This document shows positions 30,485 to 39,118 of a DNA stretch of 43,774 nucleotides, piece by piece (the first letter of the stretch is position 1; every line of letters starts with the position of its first letter). Made by a program: the position numbers and the translations under genes. The stretch comes from Candidatus Yanofskyibacteriota bacterium. Its GTDB lineage: Bacteria; Patescibacteriota; Minisyncoccia; 2-02-FULL-40-12; IGHO2-01-FULL-4-A. The notes beneath the pieces were generated by a model. The model saw only the letters and a list, made by a program, of their open reading frames with translations, searched no databases and was not told where the DNA came from. Where the stretch lies: assembly GCA_903897805.1 (NCBI GenBank), contig CAIUCV010000020.1:1-43774 (forward strand), read 5' to 3'.

Positions 30485-31843
30485 ATGAAAATTTTTTTCT
30501 ATGGTGGTGCCCGTTCTGTTACCGGCGCGAATTATTTGCTGGAGAACGAGTCCATCAAAATGTTGATTGATTGCGGATTAAATCAAGGCACAAAATATGC
30601 CGAGGATTTGAATTATCAGCCGTTCAATTACAACCCCGAAGAAATTGATTATGTTTTCGTGACGCACAGTCACATTGACCATATAGGCCGCCTGCCCAAG
30701 CTCTTTAAGGACGGATTCGGAGGAAAAATTTATACCACGGTTGCGACACGCGATTTAATGGCCGTTGCCTTGCCCGACAATATGAAACAAATTCAGCAAG
30801 AGGCGAAAGAAAATGGGCATCCTCCTCTTTTTGAACAGAAGGATTTGGACGGTTTAATGTCTTTGGTTCAAGGCATCAATTACTACGAGCCGATTGATTT
30901 AGGAGATGGCGTCAAAGTTATTTTTCATGACGCCGGCCATATACTTGGCTCGGCGATCATAGAAGTCCAATGGCCGGACAAAAAAATCTTTTTTTCAGGC
31001 GACTTGGGTAATTCCCCGACACCTCTTTTGCGGCCCAGTGATACAATAAGCGGCGCCGACTATGTCGTGGTTGAGTCCGCTTACGGCGACCGTGTGCACG
31101 AGGCCCGGGCAGAGCGGAAAGAGAAATTAATCAGTGTAATTGAAAATACTATCGGGCGCGAAGGAGTGTTAATGATCCCGTCCTTTGCCATAGAACGCAC
31201 GCAGGAACTTTTATTTGAGTTGAACGAGTTTTTCAATACCAATCGCATCCCGAAAGTGCCCATATTTATTGACAGTCCCCTGGCTATCAAAATGACCGCC
31301 GTTTACAAAAAGCATTCCGAGTATTTTAACAAAGAAGCCGTGTACTTGATCAAATCCGGCGACGATATTTTTGATTTCCCCGGCCTTAAAATGACCGCGA
31401 CAACCGAGGAGTCAAAAATGATAAACGACATTCCGCCGCCAAAAATCATTATCGCCGGTTCGGGTATGAGTCAGGGCGGCAGGATCCTACATCATGAGAT
31501 CAGATATCTTCCGGACCCCAAAAGTACTATTTTATTTGTGGGCTATCAGGTTGACGGCAGCTTGGGGAGGCGCATACAAAAAGGCGAGAAGGAAGTCAGA
31601 ATCCTCGGCCAGTCAGTGCCCGTTAATTGCCATGTTGAGAATTTAAGCGGCTATTCGGCCCACGCCGACCAACCCGGTCTTTTGAAATGGATTGCCGGCT
31701 CAAAGCAAGACGGCAAGAAACCCAAAGAGGTTTTTGTCGTGCAAGGGGAAGAAGAAGCGGCGGGAACCTTGGCTAATTTAGTGCACGACAATCTCGGCAT
31801 CAATGCCATCGCACCGCAGACAGGGGACAGCTTCGAATTATAA
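30485..31843 (+). CDS. beta-CASP metallo-beta-lactamase RNase
   Basis: Zinc-dependent nuclease of the MBL/beta-CASP group (YsiB/CPSF73-like), probably an RNA endonuclease or 5' exonuclease. HSHIDH (H61-H66) is the zinc motif; further ligands sit in DAGHILGSA and GDLGN; beta-CASP motifs follow (IPSFAIERTQELLFEL, GSGMSQGGRILHH) and a C-terminal GYSAHADQ. 452 residues is normal. No ribosome binding site is visible. A 15-bp perfect hairpin follows the gene. Confidence 0.92.
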   Translation: MKIFFYGGARSVTGANYLLENESIKMLIDCGLNQGTKYAEDLNYQPFNYNPEEIDYVFVTHSHIDHIGRLPKLFKDGFGGKIYTTVATRDLMAVALPDNMKQIQQEAKENGHPPLFEQKDLDGLMSLVQGINYYEPIDLGDGVKVIFHDAGHILGSAIIEVQWPDKKIFFSGDLGNSPTPLLRPSDTISGADYVVVESAYGDRVHEARAERKEKLISVIENTIGREGVLMIPSFAIERTQELLFELNEFFNTNRIPKVPIFIDSPLAIKMTAVYKKHSEYFNKEAVYLIKSGDDIFDFPGLKMTATTEESKMINDIPPPKIIIAGSGMSQGGRILHHEIRYLPDPKSTILFVGYQVDGSLGRRIQKGEKEVRILGQSVPVNCHVENLSGYSAHADQPGLLKWIAGSKQDGKKPKEVFVVQGEEEAAGTLANLVHDNLGINAIAPQTGDSFEL

Positions 31844-31851
31844 TGACCTTG

Positions 31852-31885
31852 ACCCCCACACTCAACGAAAGTTGAGTGTGGGGGT
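31852..31885. terminator. 15-bp perfect GAAA-tetraloop hairpin
   Basis: ACCCCCACACTCAAC (31852-31866), GAAA, exact complement 31871-31885. No T tract follows; instead the last base begins the next -35 box (TTGACT, 31885-31890). It may act as a terminator, an mRNA 3' end stabiliser, or a repeat. Confidence 0.8.
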
Positions 31886-31913
31886 TGACTTTACCAACTA
31901 TATGTTCTATTTT
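31885..31913 (+). promoter_or_regulatory. promoter of the 356-aa gene
   Basis: TTGACT (31885-31890), 17-nt spacer, TATTTT (31908-31913). The leader of ~48 nt ends in AGAGGAGGG before ATG 31969. Confidence 0.65.
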
Positions 31914-31968
31914 GGTTCCGGTGGCGATCTTTGAAAAATTAAGCCACAATTCCTAAGAGGAGGGCAAG

Positions 31969-33039
31969 ATGATCAGATTATTCGTGGAAAGCCCCGGACA
32001 GGCCAACCCAAATTTGGCCTTAAGATGGTGTGTTGACAAGGAAACGCTTGACGAATTAAAGGAGAAGGGCGTAAAGAATCCGCAGCTTTTGTTAGTGGTG
32101 GCGCAACATCCTGACCAGTGGAGCGTGAGGGAGATTGAAAGGAAACTGATACCCCTGGACCAGGCGATGGAGTGGTTGGAGTTCAATCGGCCGGGGCGCC
32201 ATACGATTTATGCCACAATTGTTTGGGATGATGGCGACGACGCCGGTTGGTTTAAAGTGCGGAGCCTTTTGGAGAGGAGCGGAAGCAGGTTTGAACGGGA
32301 AATGTTTAATTATGATGGCAAATTTTCACGTACTTATCAGGGTTTAGTATGCAAACACAGTCTTGATGAAGGTTCGGTTGATGTGATTGTGGCGGAGGAA
32401 CTTTTTGCCAAAAAGCCGCCGGCATGGCTGAATTGGTGGGTCAATTTATGGTTTAGGGCCACGGAGATTCCTCAGCCGACAAATCAATGTTATTTCCGTC
32501 GGCGGGCGATTCTTGCCTTCACGATCCAACCAATCCCGGTATTCATCTGGGCTTTGCTGATATCATTGACGCGGCTGGTCATGGCAGCGGCCTATTTACT
32601 GTGTGGCATGAGGGGTATTAGTTTCAAACCGGTCATTCATCCGTTCAAGCTTTGTTTAGGTAACATCGAGCGGGATATGGGCTCCTCGGTTTTTTTGGAA
32701 GATAAGTATGGCAAGTCGCGTTTTAGCTTTATCGGCCGCGGGCTGCGGACAATTTGGCGGGCCTTAGCGCCTCCTCCTAGTGCCGAAGAGTTAGAGCGCA
32801 GACAGCAAGACGAGAAGGAGCGGATAGAGAAAAAATCAGGCGAGGTGGCTCGCAAAGCAAGAGAAAAGCAAGAACGTGAACAGAAAGAATTTGGGGCATT
32901 TTATGAAGAACTTCAGGACGTTGTCTGTATCGGCGTTCCTTTGAAGCCGAAGCTTGAGTTATTGCCGGAGAGGCGGAGAACTATCCATCTGCGATACAAG
33001 GATTTGAAAGTAAAAGTTTGCAAGCCATACGCCCGCTAA
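31969..33039 (+). CDS. 356-aa orphan protein with membrane segment and coiled coil
   Basis: No family recognised. Residues 1-150 are soluble and mixed alpha/beta. Around 165-215 are two hydrophobic stretches (PAWLNWWVNLWF, and IQPIPVFIWALLISLTRLVM). Residues about 265-310 form a charged coiled coil rich in E, K and R (EELERRQQDEKERIEKKSGE). The C-terminus is basic. The start is well supported by AGAGGAGGG 5 nt before the ATG, and the gene has its own promoter and terminator. It stands alone between the RNase and lon. It may be a lineage-specific structural protein; no function can be assigned. Confidence 0.7.
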   Translation: MIRLFVESPGQANPNLALRWCVDKETLDELKEKGVKNPQLLLVVAQHPDQWSVREIERKLIPLDQAMEWLEFNRPGRHTIYATIVWDDGDDAGWFKVRSLLERSGSRFEREMFNYDGKFSRTYQGLVCKHSLDEGSVDVIVAEELFAKKPPAWLNWWVNLWFRATEIPQPTNQCYFRRRAILAFTIQPIPVFIWALLISLTRLVMAAAYLLCGMRGISFKPVIHPFKLCLGNIERDMGSSVFLEDKYGKSRFSFIGRGLRTIWRALAPPPSAEELERRQQDEKERIEKKSGEVARKAREKQEREQKEFGAFYEELQDVVCIGVPLKPKLELLPERRRTIHLRYKDLKVKVCKPYAR

Positions 33040-33052
33040 GATATAGATACAT

Positions 33053-33077
33053 ACCAGCGTGAACCGCTGGTTTTTTG
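33053..33077 (+). terminator. rho-independent terminator
   Basis: ACCAGCG (33053-33059), loop TGAAC, CGCTGGT (33065-33071), then TTTTT. Confidence 0.85.
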
Positions 33078-33087
33078 TACTTGTACC

Positions 33088-33116
33088 TTGATTTTTTTCA
33101 CAATTTTTGCTATCAT
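33088..33116 (+). promoter_or_regulatory. promoter of lon
   Basis: TTGATT (33088-33093), 17-nt spacer, TATCAT (33111-33116). The ATG is 20 nt beyond, so the leader is about 14 nt without a ribosome binding site. Confidence 0.5.
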
Positions 33117-33136
33117 AAGATATCGTTCTAACATAG

Positions 33137-35476
33137 ATGAGCGTTTTTAATGTAGACAATTTGGAAATAAAAGACGAACTCGCGCTGATACCGCTTAAAA
33201 ATGTGGTGCTTTTTCCGCATGTTGCCATCCCGCTTTTAGTCCAGAGGCCCAAATCAGTCAATAGCTTGAATTTCGCAGCCTCTCAAGATAAGCTTGTTGT
33301 TTTTGTCGCCCAGAAAAATATTTACGACGACGTTGACCAGAAGGATATCTTCAAGGTGGGGACGGTGGGCAGGATTTTTGAAATTCACCGGCTGCCAGAC
33401 GGCTCGGCCAAAATTAACGTTGAAGGGATCGCCCGCGTGAGAATAAAAGACATTTCTCAGGTAGAACCATTTTTCAAAGCAAATATTGAGCCCATCAAAA
33501 CCGTACCGACGCGCGGCGTGGAGGCCGAGGCCTTGGTGCGGGCTACGGTTGAGCAGTTCAAGAAGCTGACGGAAGTCAGGGGAATGCCCGCTGTCGTCCA
33601 AGACCTCATTACGGCGCTGAATCAGGTGAAAGATCCCGAACAGATAGTGTATCTCGTTGTGATTAATCTTAATCTTGAGCTTAAAGACCAGCAGGATATT
33701 TTGGAAACGATTGACCCGATTGATGCGCTGAAGAAAATAAACTTTTTCATTTCCCGCGAGTTTGAAATAATTGAGGCCGAGAAAAATGTCGTCAAAGAGA
33801 CGAGAAAACAGCTGGGCAAAATGCAGAAAGAAGTATTTTTGCGCGAACAGATGAAGAGCATTGAAAAGGAGCTTGGTATGGACGGCGAAAAAGGCGAGAT
33901 TGATATCCTGAAGGCCAAGATTAAGTCAGTCGGCATGCCCAAAGAAACCGAAGTAAAGGCGCTGAAAGAGTTGGACCGTTTAGAAAGAATGCCGTCATTC
34001 AGCCCCGAAATTTCTTATTTGCGAACTTATCTTGATTGGCTTGTTGAACTTCCGTGGTCTAAAAAATCCGGCGACAAAAAGCTTGAGCTTAAAAACTCCG
34101 AGAAGATTCTGAACGAAGACCATTACGGTTTGAGAAAGGTCAAAGAAAGAATTCTTGAATATCTTGCCGTCCAAAAACAAGTGGGCAAGATCAAAGGGCC
34201 GATTTTGTGCTTTGTCGGCCCGCCCGGTACCGGTAAGACATCAATAGGCAAATCAATTGCCCGCGCTTTGGGGCGCAAATTCATCCGCGTGTCTTTGGGT
34301 GGCTTGAGAGATGAGGCTGAAATCCGCGGGCATAGGCGAACCTATGTTGGCGCCTTGCCGGGTAGAATTGTGCAGGGGATTCACGGCGCGGGGACTCGCA
34401 ATCCGGTTTTTATGCTTGACGAGATTGACAAGGTCGGCATTGATTTCCGCGGCGACCCTTCCGCGGCGCTTTTGGAAGCCCTTGACCCCGAGCAAAATTT
34501 TTCGTTTTCCGACCATTATCTGGAAGTTCCTTTTGACCTTTCCGATGTTTTGTTCATTACTACGGCCAATATCTTGGATACTATTCCTCCCGCTTTGCGC
34601 GATCGGCTGGAAATAATTGAATTCCCGGGCTACACCGAAGACGAAAAACTTCACATCGCTAAGCAGTTTTTGTTGCCCAAACTTTTCCGTGAGCACGGTT
34701 TGAAAGATAAAACTCTTGCCTTCACCGACCAGGTTTTGGCGGATATAATACGCAAACATACCAGAGAAGCGGGGGTGCGCGATTTGGAACGCCAAATCGC
34801 GACCATTATCAGGAAAGTAACGCGCAAAATCGTTGAGAAAAAAGCGAAAGGCAAAATATTGGTTAATTCCAAGACGTTACATACATATCTCGGCCCCATA
34901 AAATACAGCCATCAGGAGGCGGAAACCAAAGACGAAATCGGGGTGGCAACGGGGCTGGCGTGGACTCCCGTTGGCGGCGAGGTTTTATCAATTGAAGCGT
35001 CAAGAATGCCGGGACGGGGCAAATTATTGCTGACTGGCCATTTGGGCGAAGTGATGAGAGAGTCGGTGCAGGCGGCATTGAGCTTTGCCCGGTCTCAAGC
35101 GGCCAAGCTCGGTATAAAAGAAGATTTCTATAAAGAAGACATACATGTCCATGTGCCGTCAGGCGCTATTCCAAAAGATGGCCCTTCGGCGGGCATTGCT
35201 ATGGCAACCGTTATAATCTCACTCCTTACTAACAGGCCGATCAAAAAAGATATAGGTATGACGGGAGAAGTAACATTGAGAGGCAAGGTATTGGAAGTCG
35301 GCGGGGTAAAAGAAAAAATACTGGCCGCTCACCGGGCGGGGCTGAAGACGGTGATTCTACCGGCGGATAACAAAAAAGACATAGCCGAAGATATTCCCCG
35401 CGAGATCCGACGCGACCTGAAGTTCAGGTTCGTCAAAAATATGGACGAGGTATTGAAGATAGCATTAAAGAAATAA
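33137..35476 (+). CDS. lon: ATP-dependent protease Lon
   Basis: Cytoplasmic AAA+ serine protease that degrades misfolded and regulatory proteins. N-terminal LON substrate domain (LALIPLKNVVLFPHVAIPLLV), AAA+ module with Walker A GPPGTGKTS (near 360) and Walker B VFMLDEIDKVG, sensor region TTANILDTIPPALRDR, then the proteolytic domain with the Ser in PKDGPSAGIAMA (near 680) and the Lys in GGVKEKILAAHRAG (near 725). 779 residues is the usual LonA length. No HAIR heat-shock operator is evident. Confidence 0.97.
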   Translation: MSVFNVDNLEIKDELALIPLKNVVLFPHVAIPLLVQRPKSVNSLNFAASQDKLVVFVAQKNIYDDVDQKDIFKVGTVGRIFEIHRLPDGSAKINVEGIARVRIKDISQVEPFFKANIEPIKTVPTRGVEAEALVRATVEQFKKLTEVRGMPAVVQDLITALNQVKDPEQIVYLVVINLNLELKDQQDILETIDPIDALKKINFFISREFEIIEAEKNVVKETRKQLGKMQKEVFLREQMKSIEKELGMDGEKGEIDILKAKIKSVGMPKETEVKALKELDRLERMPSFSPEISYLRTYLDWLVELPWSKKSGDKKLELKNSEKILNEDHYGLRKVKERILEYLAVQKQVGKIKGPILCFVGPPGTGKTSIGKSIARALGRKFIRVSLGGLRDEAEIRGHRRTYVGALPGRIVQGIHGAGTRNPVFMLDEIDKVGIDFRGDPSAALLEALDPEQNFSFSDHYLEVPFDLSDVLFITTANILDTIPPALRDRLEIIEFPGYTEDEKLHIAKQFLLPKLFREHGLKDKTLAFTDQVLADIIRKHTREAGVRDLERQIATIIRKVTRKIVEKKAKGKILVNSKTLHTYLGPIKYSHQEAETKDEIGVATGLAWTPVGGEVLSIEASRMPGRGKLLLTGHLGEVMRESVQAALSFARSQAAKLGIKEDFYKEDIHVHVPSGAIPKDGPSAGIAMATVIISLLTNRPIKKDIGMTGEVTLRGKVLEVGGVKEKILAAHRAGLKTVILPADNKKDIAEDIPREIRRDLKFRFVKNMDEVLKIALKK

Positions 35477-35494
35477 ACCCTTTTCCAGATGTGC

Positions 35495-35523
35495 TTGACA
35501 GGCAAGTTGGTAAATGTTATTTT
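35495..35523 (+). promoter_or_regulatory. promoter of the 141-aa membrane gene
   Basis: TTGACA (35495-35500), 17-nt spacer, TATTTT (35518-35523). GGAGA precedes ATG 35569. Confidence 0.7.
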
Positions 35524-35568
35524 TTTTAGCATATAGTCGCGGATTGATCCTTGAAAACGGAGAAAAAG

Positions 35569-35991
35569 ATGAGAGAGTGGGCAATGGATTCAACCTTCTA
35601 CCTCGCCCTTATTGTTTTATTGTTGGGGGTCTCAACTTTTTTAGTCGGCGGGATCAAGAAATACTTCCCGAAATTGTTTCTCGTTATTTCCTCTGCGAAG
35701 GTAACTTGGCCGGCCGCGATTTGTTTTAATCTGATTGACGGCTTGATCACCTGGATATATTTAGCGCGGGACGGAGTAAATCTAGGCATGGAGTCAAACC
35801 CTCTGGTTAGATTTGTCCTCCAGCAACTGGGCATTGGGAACGGCTTAATTGCACACAAGGCCATCATCACCATCTTCATCCTCATTCTTTTAAAGATTTA
35901 CTCACCATTTTCAAGAACCGTTTTAGCTGTTGTTTTTTTTCTTTTGTGCGTAAACAACTTTCTGTTTATTTTCTTTGCCGGCCCCGCTTAA
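35569..35991 (+). CDS. DUF5658-like small membrane protein
   Basis: About 140 residues with four hydrophobic helices. The stretch FNLIDGLITWIYL followed by GMESNPLVRF matches the pattern D-x-x-x-T-x-x-(16)-E-x-NP of the DUF5658 group; function unknown. ATG 35569 has GGAGA 6-10 nt upstream; the frame is open from TTG 35551. The stop lies inside the following terminator. Confidence 0.65.
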   Translation: MREWAMDSTFYLALIVLLLGVSTFLVGGIKKYFPKLFLVISSAKVTWPAAICFNLIDGLITWIYLARDGVNLGMESNPLVRFVLQQLGIGNGLIAHKAIITIFILILLKIYSPFSRTVLAVVFFLLCVNNFLFIFFAGPA

Positions 35992-36010
35992 ACAATAGGG
36001 GGCTTTTTTG
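35983..36010 (+). terminator. rho-independent terminator
   Basis: GCCCC and GGGGC around GCTTAAACAATAG, followed by TTTTTT. The stop codon of the previous gene is in the loop. Confidence 0.7.
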
Positions 36011-36074
36011 TTCTGTTGACGTCTGTTGATTGGCTGTGGAAGATTTTATTGGAAAAAATGGTAAAATAAATATA

Positions 36075-37220
36075 ATGCTGGAAAATTTGAGACCAAACAA
36101 GTTTTGGTATGCGGTGGCAGTTCTGGTCGGTTCTACTGTCGGTGTAGGGATATACGGAATGCCATTTGCTTTTCAAAAAGCCGGCTTCGGTGTCGGCCTC
36201 TTATTTTTACTGGGCGTAGTCGGCCTGGTTTTATTGTCCAATCTTTTATACGGCGAGGTTGTTTTGCGTACCCATGAGCGTCATCAGTTTGTCGGCTACG
36301 TGAAGAAATATCTTGGCCCTTGGGCGCAGAAATTTAACTTGTTTCTTTTCTGGGTCGCAGTTTACGGCGCGCTTGTCGGCATTATCATCATAAGCGGAGA
36401 TTTTTTGACCAACATTTTATCTCCTTATTTTAATTTTTCGCCTTTTGCGTTCAGCACCATTTTCCTGATTGCCGCTTCAATTTTGGTGCTAAGGGGGCTG
36501 AAAACGGTTTCCAGATTTGACTTCTTTATGATGGCGCTGCTCGGTTTTATAGTTCTGCTGATAGCTCTGCTGGGAGTCAAACGCGTTGACATTGCAAACT
36601 ATACTTTGGGGGCAAAAGATTTTTGGTTTTTGCCGTTCGGCGTTGTTTTATTCGCGATGAATTCTATGCCGGGCATTCCTTTAGTGAGAGAGGCCCTGAT
36701 TGGCAGCGAGAATAAGCTCAAGAAAGCGCTGATAGCCGGCACGATCATCCCCGCAATTTTGTATCTTGTTTTTACGGTTTTTGTCGTGGGAGTTTCCGGA
36801 GATTTCACTTCTCCCGACGCGATATCCGGTCTTTTAGGATTTTTAGGGCCCAAAATAGTTTTTGTAGGTTCGCTTTTCGGCTTCTTGACCTCATCAACAA
36901 TTTTTCTTAATCTCGCCACTTCTTTGAAAGAATCGCTCCGCCAGGATTTCCATTTTAAACATTGGTGGGCGTGGCTCTTGGCGATACTGCCGCCATATCT
37001 ACTCTTCTTTTCCGGAATCAGGAATTTCATTGATATAGTCGGGCTGGTCGGCGGAGTGGCGATAAGTTTGGAAGCAATCTTGCTGGTTTTTGTTTACATC
37101 TCCGCCAAGAGAAACGGCGACAGGATTCCCGAATACTCCATCCGCCTCCCGCGCCCCGTTCTTTATTTGATGATGGCGGTATTCGCGGCGGGGGCAGCGT
37201 ATACGTTGATAATCAAGTAG
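36075..37220 (+). CDS. amino-acid permease (APC/HAAAP-type)
   Basis: Eleven membrane helices, with the signature GSTVGVGIYGMPFAFQKAG in helix 1 typical of aromatic/hydroxy amino-acid permeases and related APC transporters, which import amino acids with H+ or Na+. About 381 residues is normal. ATG 36075 is taken because TAAAAT ends 7 nt before it; the longer frame from 36030 would start inside the promoter. Substrate not determined. Patescibacteria often lack amino-acid synthesis, so uptake is expected. It ends in TAG. Confidence 0.85.
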   Translation: MLENLRPNKFWYAVAVLVGSTVGVGIYGMPFAFQKAGFGVGLLFLLGVVGLVLLSNLLYGEVVLRTHERHQFVGYVKKYLGPWAQKFNLFLFWVAVYGALVGIIIISGDFLTNILSPYFNFSPFAFSTIFLIAASILVLRGLKTVSRFDFFMMALLGFIVLLIALLGVKRVDIANYTLGAKDFWFLPFGVVLFAMNSMPGIPLVREALIGSENKLKKALIAGTIIPAILYLVFTVFVVGVSGDFTSPDAISGLLGFLGPKIVFVGSLFGFLTSSTIFLNLATSLKESLRQDFHFKHWWAWLLAILPPYLLFFSGIRNFIDIVGLVGGVAISLEAILLVFVYISAKRNGDRIPEYSIRLPRPVLYLMMAVFAAGAAYTLIIK

Positions 37221-37236
37221 CCGCGAGCCCTAATTA

Positions 37237-37264
37237 AATAAAAAAAGACCGTCATCGCTGGCGG
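37237..37264 (-). terminator. terminator of the minus-strand sORF transcript
   Basis: On the minus strand CCGCCA/TGACGG (37249-37264, one mismatch) is followed by TTTTTTTATTT. It may also stop the permease transcript. Confidence 0.6.
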
Positions 37265-37317
37265 CCGAGGTTCTGCTCCCTCTAGGCTCTCCATTTGATT
37301 TCAGTTCAAACGGGGAC

Positions 37318-37384
37318 AAAAACTGTTTACCCATGCTTTTACGCCCAAGGATTTTGGGGCAACCTTTCGGATGGGACAGTTTTT
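37318..37384 (-). other. structured 3' part of the minus-strand sORF transcript
   Basis: AAAAACTGT (37318-37326) pairs with ACAGTTTTT (37376-37384), CCCAT (37330-37334) with ATGGG (37371-37375) across a 3-nt bulge, and GCCC-AA (37343-37348) with TTGGGGC (37354-37360). It lies between the sORF and its terminator. Confidence 0.55.
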
Positions 37385-37453
37385 CTGGTCTATCCAGTCC
37401 CTGTGCCTGTTTATTTTTCGTCGGACTCAGCAGGCGCCGACTAGAGCGCGCGT

Positions 37454-37534
37454 CTACTTCTTTTTCGGCGCGTTCTTTTTGGGCTTGACAGGAACCAGCC
37501 TCTTCAAGCCGCCCTTGGAACCAAATTGTCCCAC
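37454..37534 (-). CDS. 26-aa lysine-rich small protein
   Basis: GTG-initiated frame MGQFGSKGGLKRLVPVKPKK plus NAPKKK, ending in TAG. AAAGGAGG (37541-37548) stands 6 nt before the start, the best ribosome binding site in the region. A promoter with TTGACA and TATACT precedes it. A 103-codon frame begins at 37541, but its GTG lies inside the ribosome binding site, so it is less likely. The peptide is very basic and has no recognised family. Confidence 0.5.
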   Translation of the reverse strand: MGQFGSKGGLKRLVPVKPKKNAPKKK

Positions 37535-37562
37535 AGGACACCTCCTTTCCGAATCTATTACA

Positions 37563-37592
37563 AGTATAGCATAATTCTTATAGCATTGTCAA
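37563..37592 (-). promoter_or_regulatory. near-consensus minus-strand promoter
   Basis: On the minus strand TTGACA (37587-37592), 18-nt spacer, TATACT (37563-37568). It gives a transcript of about 320 nt to the terminator at 37237. Confidence 0.7.
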
Positions 37593-37653
37593 TGGTATTT
37601 GTCTGCCCAGAACGCCAGGCAAAAAGTAATGAGGGCGGAGCGGCTTTTTATGC

Positions 37654-37659
37654 TAAAAT
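37654..37659 (+). promoter_or_regulatory. -10 box of the O-antigen-ligase-like gene
   Basis: TAAAAT (37654-37659), 6 nt, ATG 37666. No good -35 box is visible. Confidence 0.4.
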
Positions 37660-37665
37660 CAATCT

Positions 37666-39021
37666 ATGCAACGATTTTTTAGTAAACTGGAGAGTTGGGT
37701 TTTTTATCTTTTTGTTTTTGCCATTCCGTTTGAGACGCGGCTGATTATGGCGCGATGGACGCGGCCGTTTAACGAATGGACGGCGGGATTCGTTTACGGA
37801 ACGGACATTTTGATTTTTCTATTGTTTATTTTTTGGATAGTCAGAGTTTTGAAAACCAAAAGCTCCGGTGAGATCAAATCCTCTTTTGCCGAGACGTTCA
37901 GGTTGAAATGGTCAAACCCCCACTTATGGCTCGCCGGATTTTTTATAGTTTCCGCCCTGTCAATTTTTAACTCTCGCATCATAGGCCTCTCGCTTTATCA
38001 ATTATTAAAACTGGCCGAATTCATCGGCTTTTATTTTTATTTGCGGTCGGCTTTCGGAAAGGTCTATAAATTTAAGGAAGTTCTGATAACTATCATCGCT
38101 TCGGGGATCTTTCAGGCTGTAATCGCTATCGCGCAGTATTTTAAGCAGGGGAGTTTGGGTTTGAAATTACTTGGCGAAAGCCCGCTCTCCATAAACGCCA
38201 CCGGTGTCGCCGTTTTTATTGCCGATTCAGAAAAATATCTCCGTGCTTATGGCACAACTCCTCACCCGAATGTTTTGGCCGCTTGGCTGTTCCTTGCAAT
38301 TTACGCTTTTTATTTTTGGTATTTTTACTATTTTAGATCGGAGAAATTCCAATTCAAGAATTTATGGTGGATTGCGGTCTACGCAATATTATTATTCGGA
38401 TTATTTTTTACTTTTTCAAGAGTTATTATCGGCCTTTGGGCGTTGGGAGCGGCAATCATGGTTTTGTTGCTTTTCAAGAGGAGTTTCCGCGGTTTTTTGA
38501 TGGCGGCCAAGCAACACGCAGTTACTATTGCCGTTATTACCTTAGTGACCAGTGGTTTATTTGCTGCCTTGTTCTGGCCGCAGGTTAAATCGCGGGCGCT
38601 GGTTTCAATGGACGAAGAAGCGGTAACGCAAAGAATTTTTTACAACCAAATTGCGGGATCGGTAACTATAGCCAACCCTATATTGGGCGTCGGAATCGGG
38701 CAGTCCGTGCCGCAGTTGATGGCCCGGCTTAAACATTGGCCTTCATACATCTACCAGCCGGTTCACAATATCTATTTATTGATTGCCAGCGAGACCGGCT
38801 TTGTGGGTCTTGGCATGTTTATCTTATTCCTCTTTTTCATTTTTTGGGGTTTCGTGCGGCGAGCCGATTTTAAAAAGCCCTACTCGTTTCCCTTTTTGAT
38901 TTTTGCACTTTCAATTTTATTGATGGGTCTTTTTGACCATTTTCTCTGGACTCTCCAGCAGGGGAGCTTAATTTTCTGGATGACGCTCGCCCTAATCAGT
39001 TTGAATCCCGACCTTGGATAA
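37666..39021 (+). CDS. O-antigen ligase / Wzy-like membrane protein
   Basis: About twelve membrane helices. The Wzy_C-type block is clear: GTTPHPNVLAAWLFLAIY, FTFSRVIIGLWALG, PILGVGIGQSVPQL and QPVHNIYLLIASETGFVGLG (with the His-Asn and Glu-Thr-Gly pattern typical of O-antigen ligases). Such enzymes join or polymerise undecaprenyl-linked glycans outside the membrane. With no LPS expected, the acceptor may be a surface glycoprotein or wall polymer. 451 residues is normal. Confidence 0.85.
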   Translation: MQRFFSKLESWVFYLFVFAIPFETRLIMARWTRPFNEWTAGFVYGTDILIFLLFIFWIVRVLKTKSSGEIKSSFAETFRLKWSNPHLWLAGFFIVSALSIFNSRIIGLSLYQLLKLAEFIGFYFYLRSAFGKVYKFKEVLITIIASGIFQAVIAIAQYFKQGSLGLKLLGESPLSINATGVAVFIADSEKYLRAYGTTPHPNVLAAWLFLAIYAFYFWYFYYFRSEKFQFKNLWWIAVYAILLFGLFFTFSRVIIGLWALGAAIMVLLLFKRSFRGFLMAAKQHAVTIAVITLVTSGLFAALFWPQVKSRALVSMDEEAVTQRIFYNQIAGSVTIANPILGVGIGQSVPQLMARLKHWPSYIYQPVHNIYLLIASETGFVGLGMFILFLFFIFWGFVRRADFKKPYSFPFLIFALSILLMGLFDHFLWTLQQGSLIFWMTLALISLNPDLG

Positions 39022-39044
39022 GGCCCGTTCGGGAGGGACGGGCC
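39022..39044 (+). terminator. hairpin after the ligase-like gene
   Basis: GGCCCGT (39022-39028) pairs with ACGGGCC (39038-39044). The T tract is weak. Confidence 0.5.
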
Positions 39045-39049
39045 ACTTC

Positions 39050-39079
39050 TTGACATAAAAGACGACATGATGATACTAT
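39050..39079 (+). promoter_or_regulatory. promoter of the 129-aa gene
   Basis: TTGACA (39050-39055), 18-nt spacer, TACTAT (39074-39079); ATG follows at 39119. Confidence 0.6.
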
Positions 39080-39118
39080 TATTTCGTACTTTACCAACCA
39101 AAGATTGGAGATGCAAAG

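Noticed and set aside
37230-37541. 103-codon minus-strand ORF
   Set aside because: Its GTG lies within the AAAGGAGG ribosome binding site, and its last codons are the terminator. The 26-codon frame at correct spacing is preferred.
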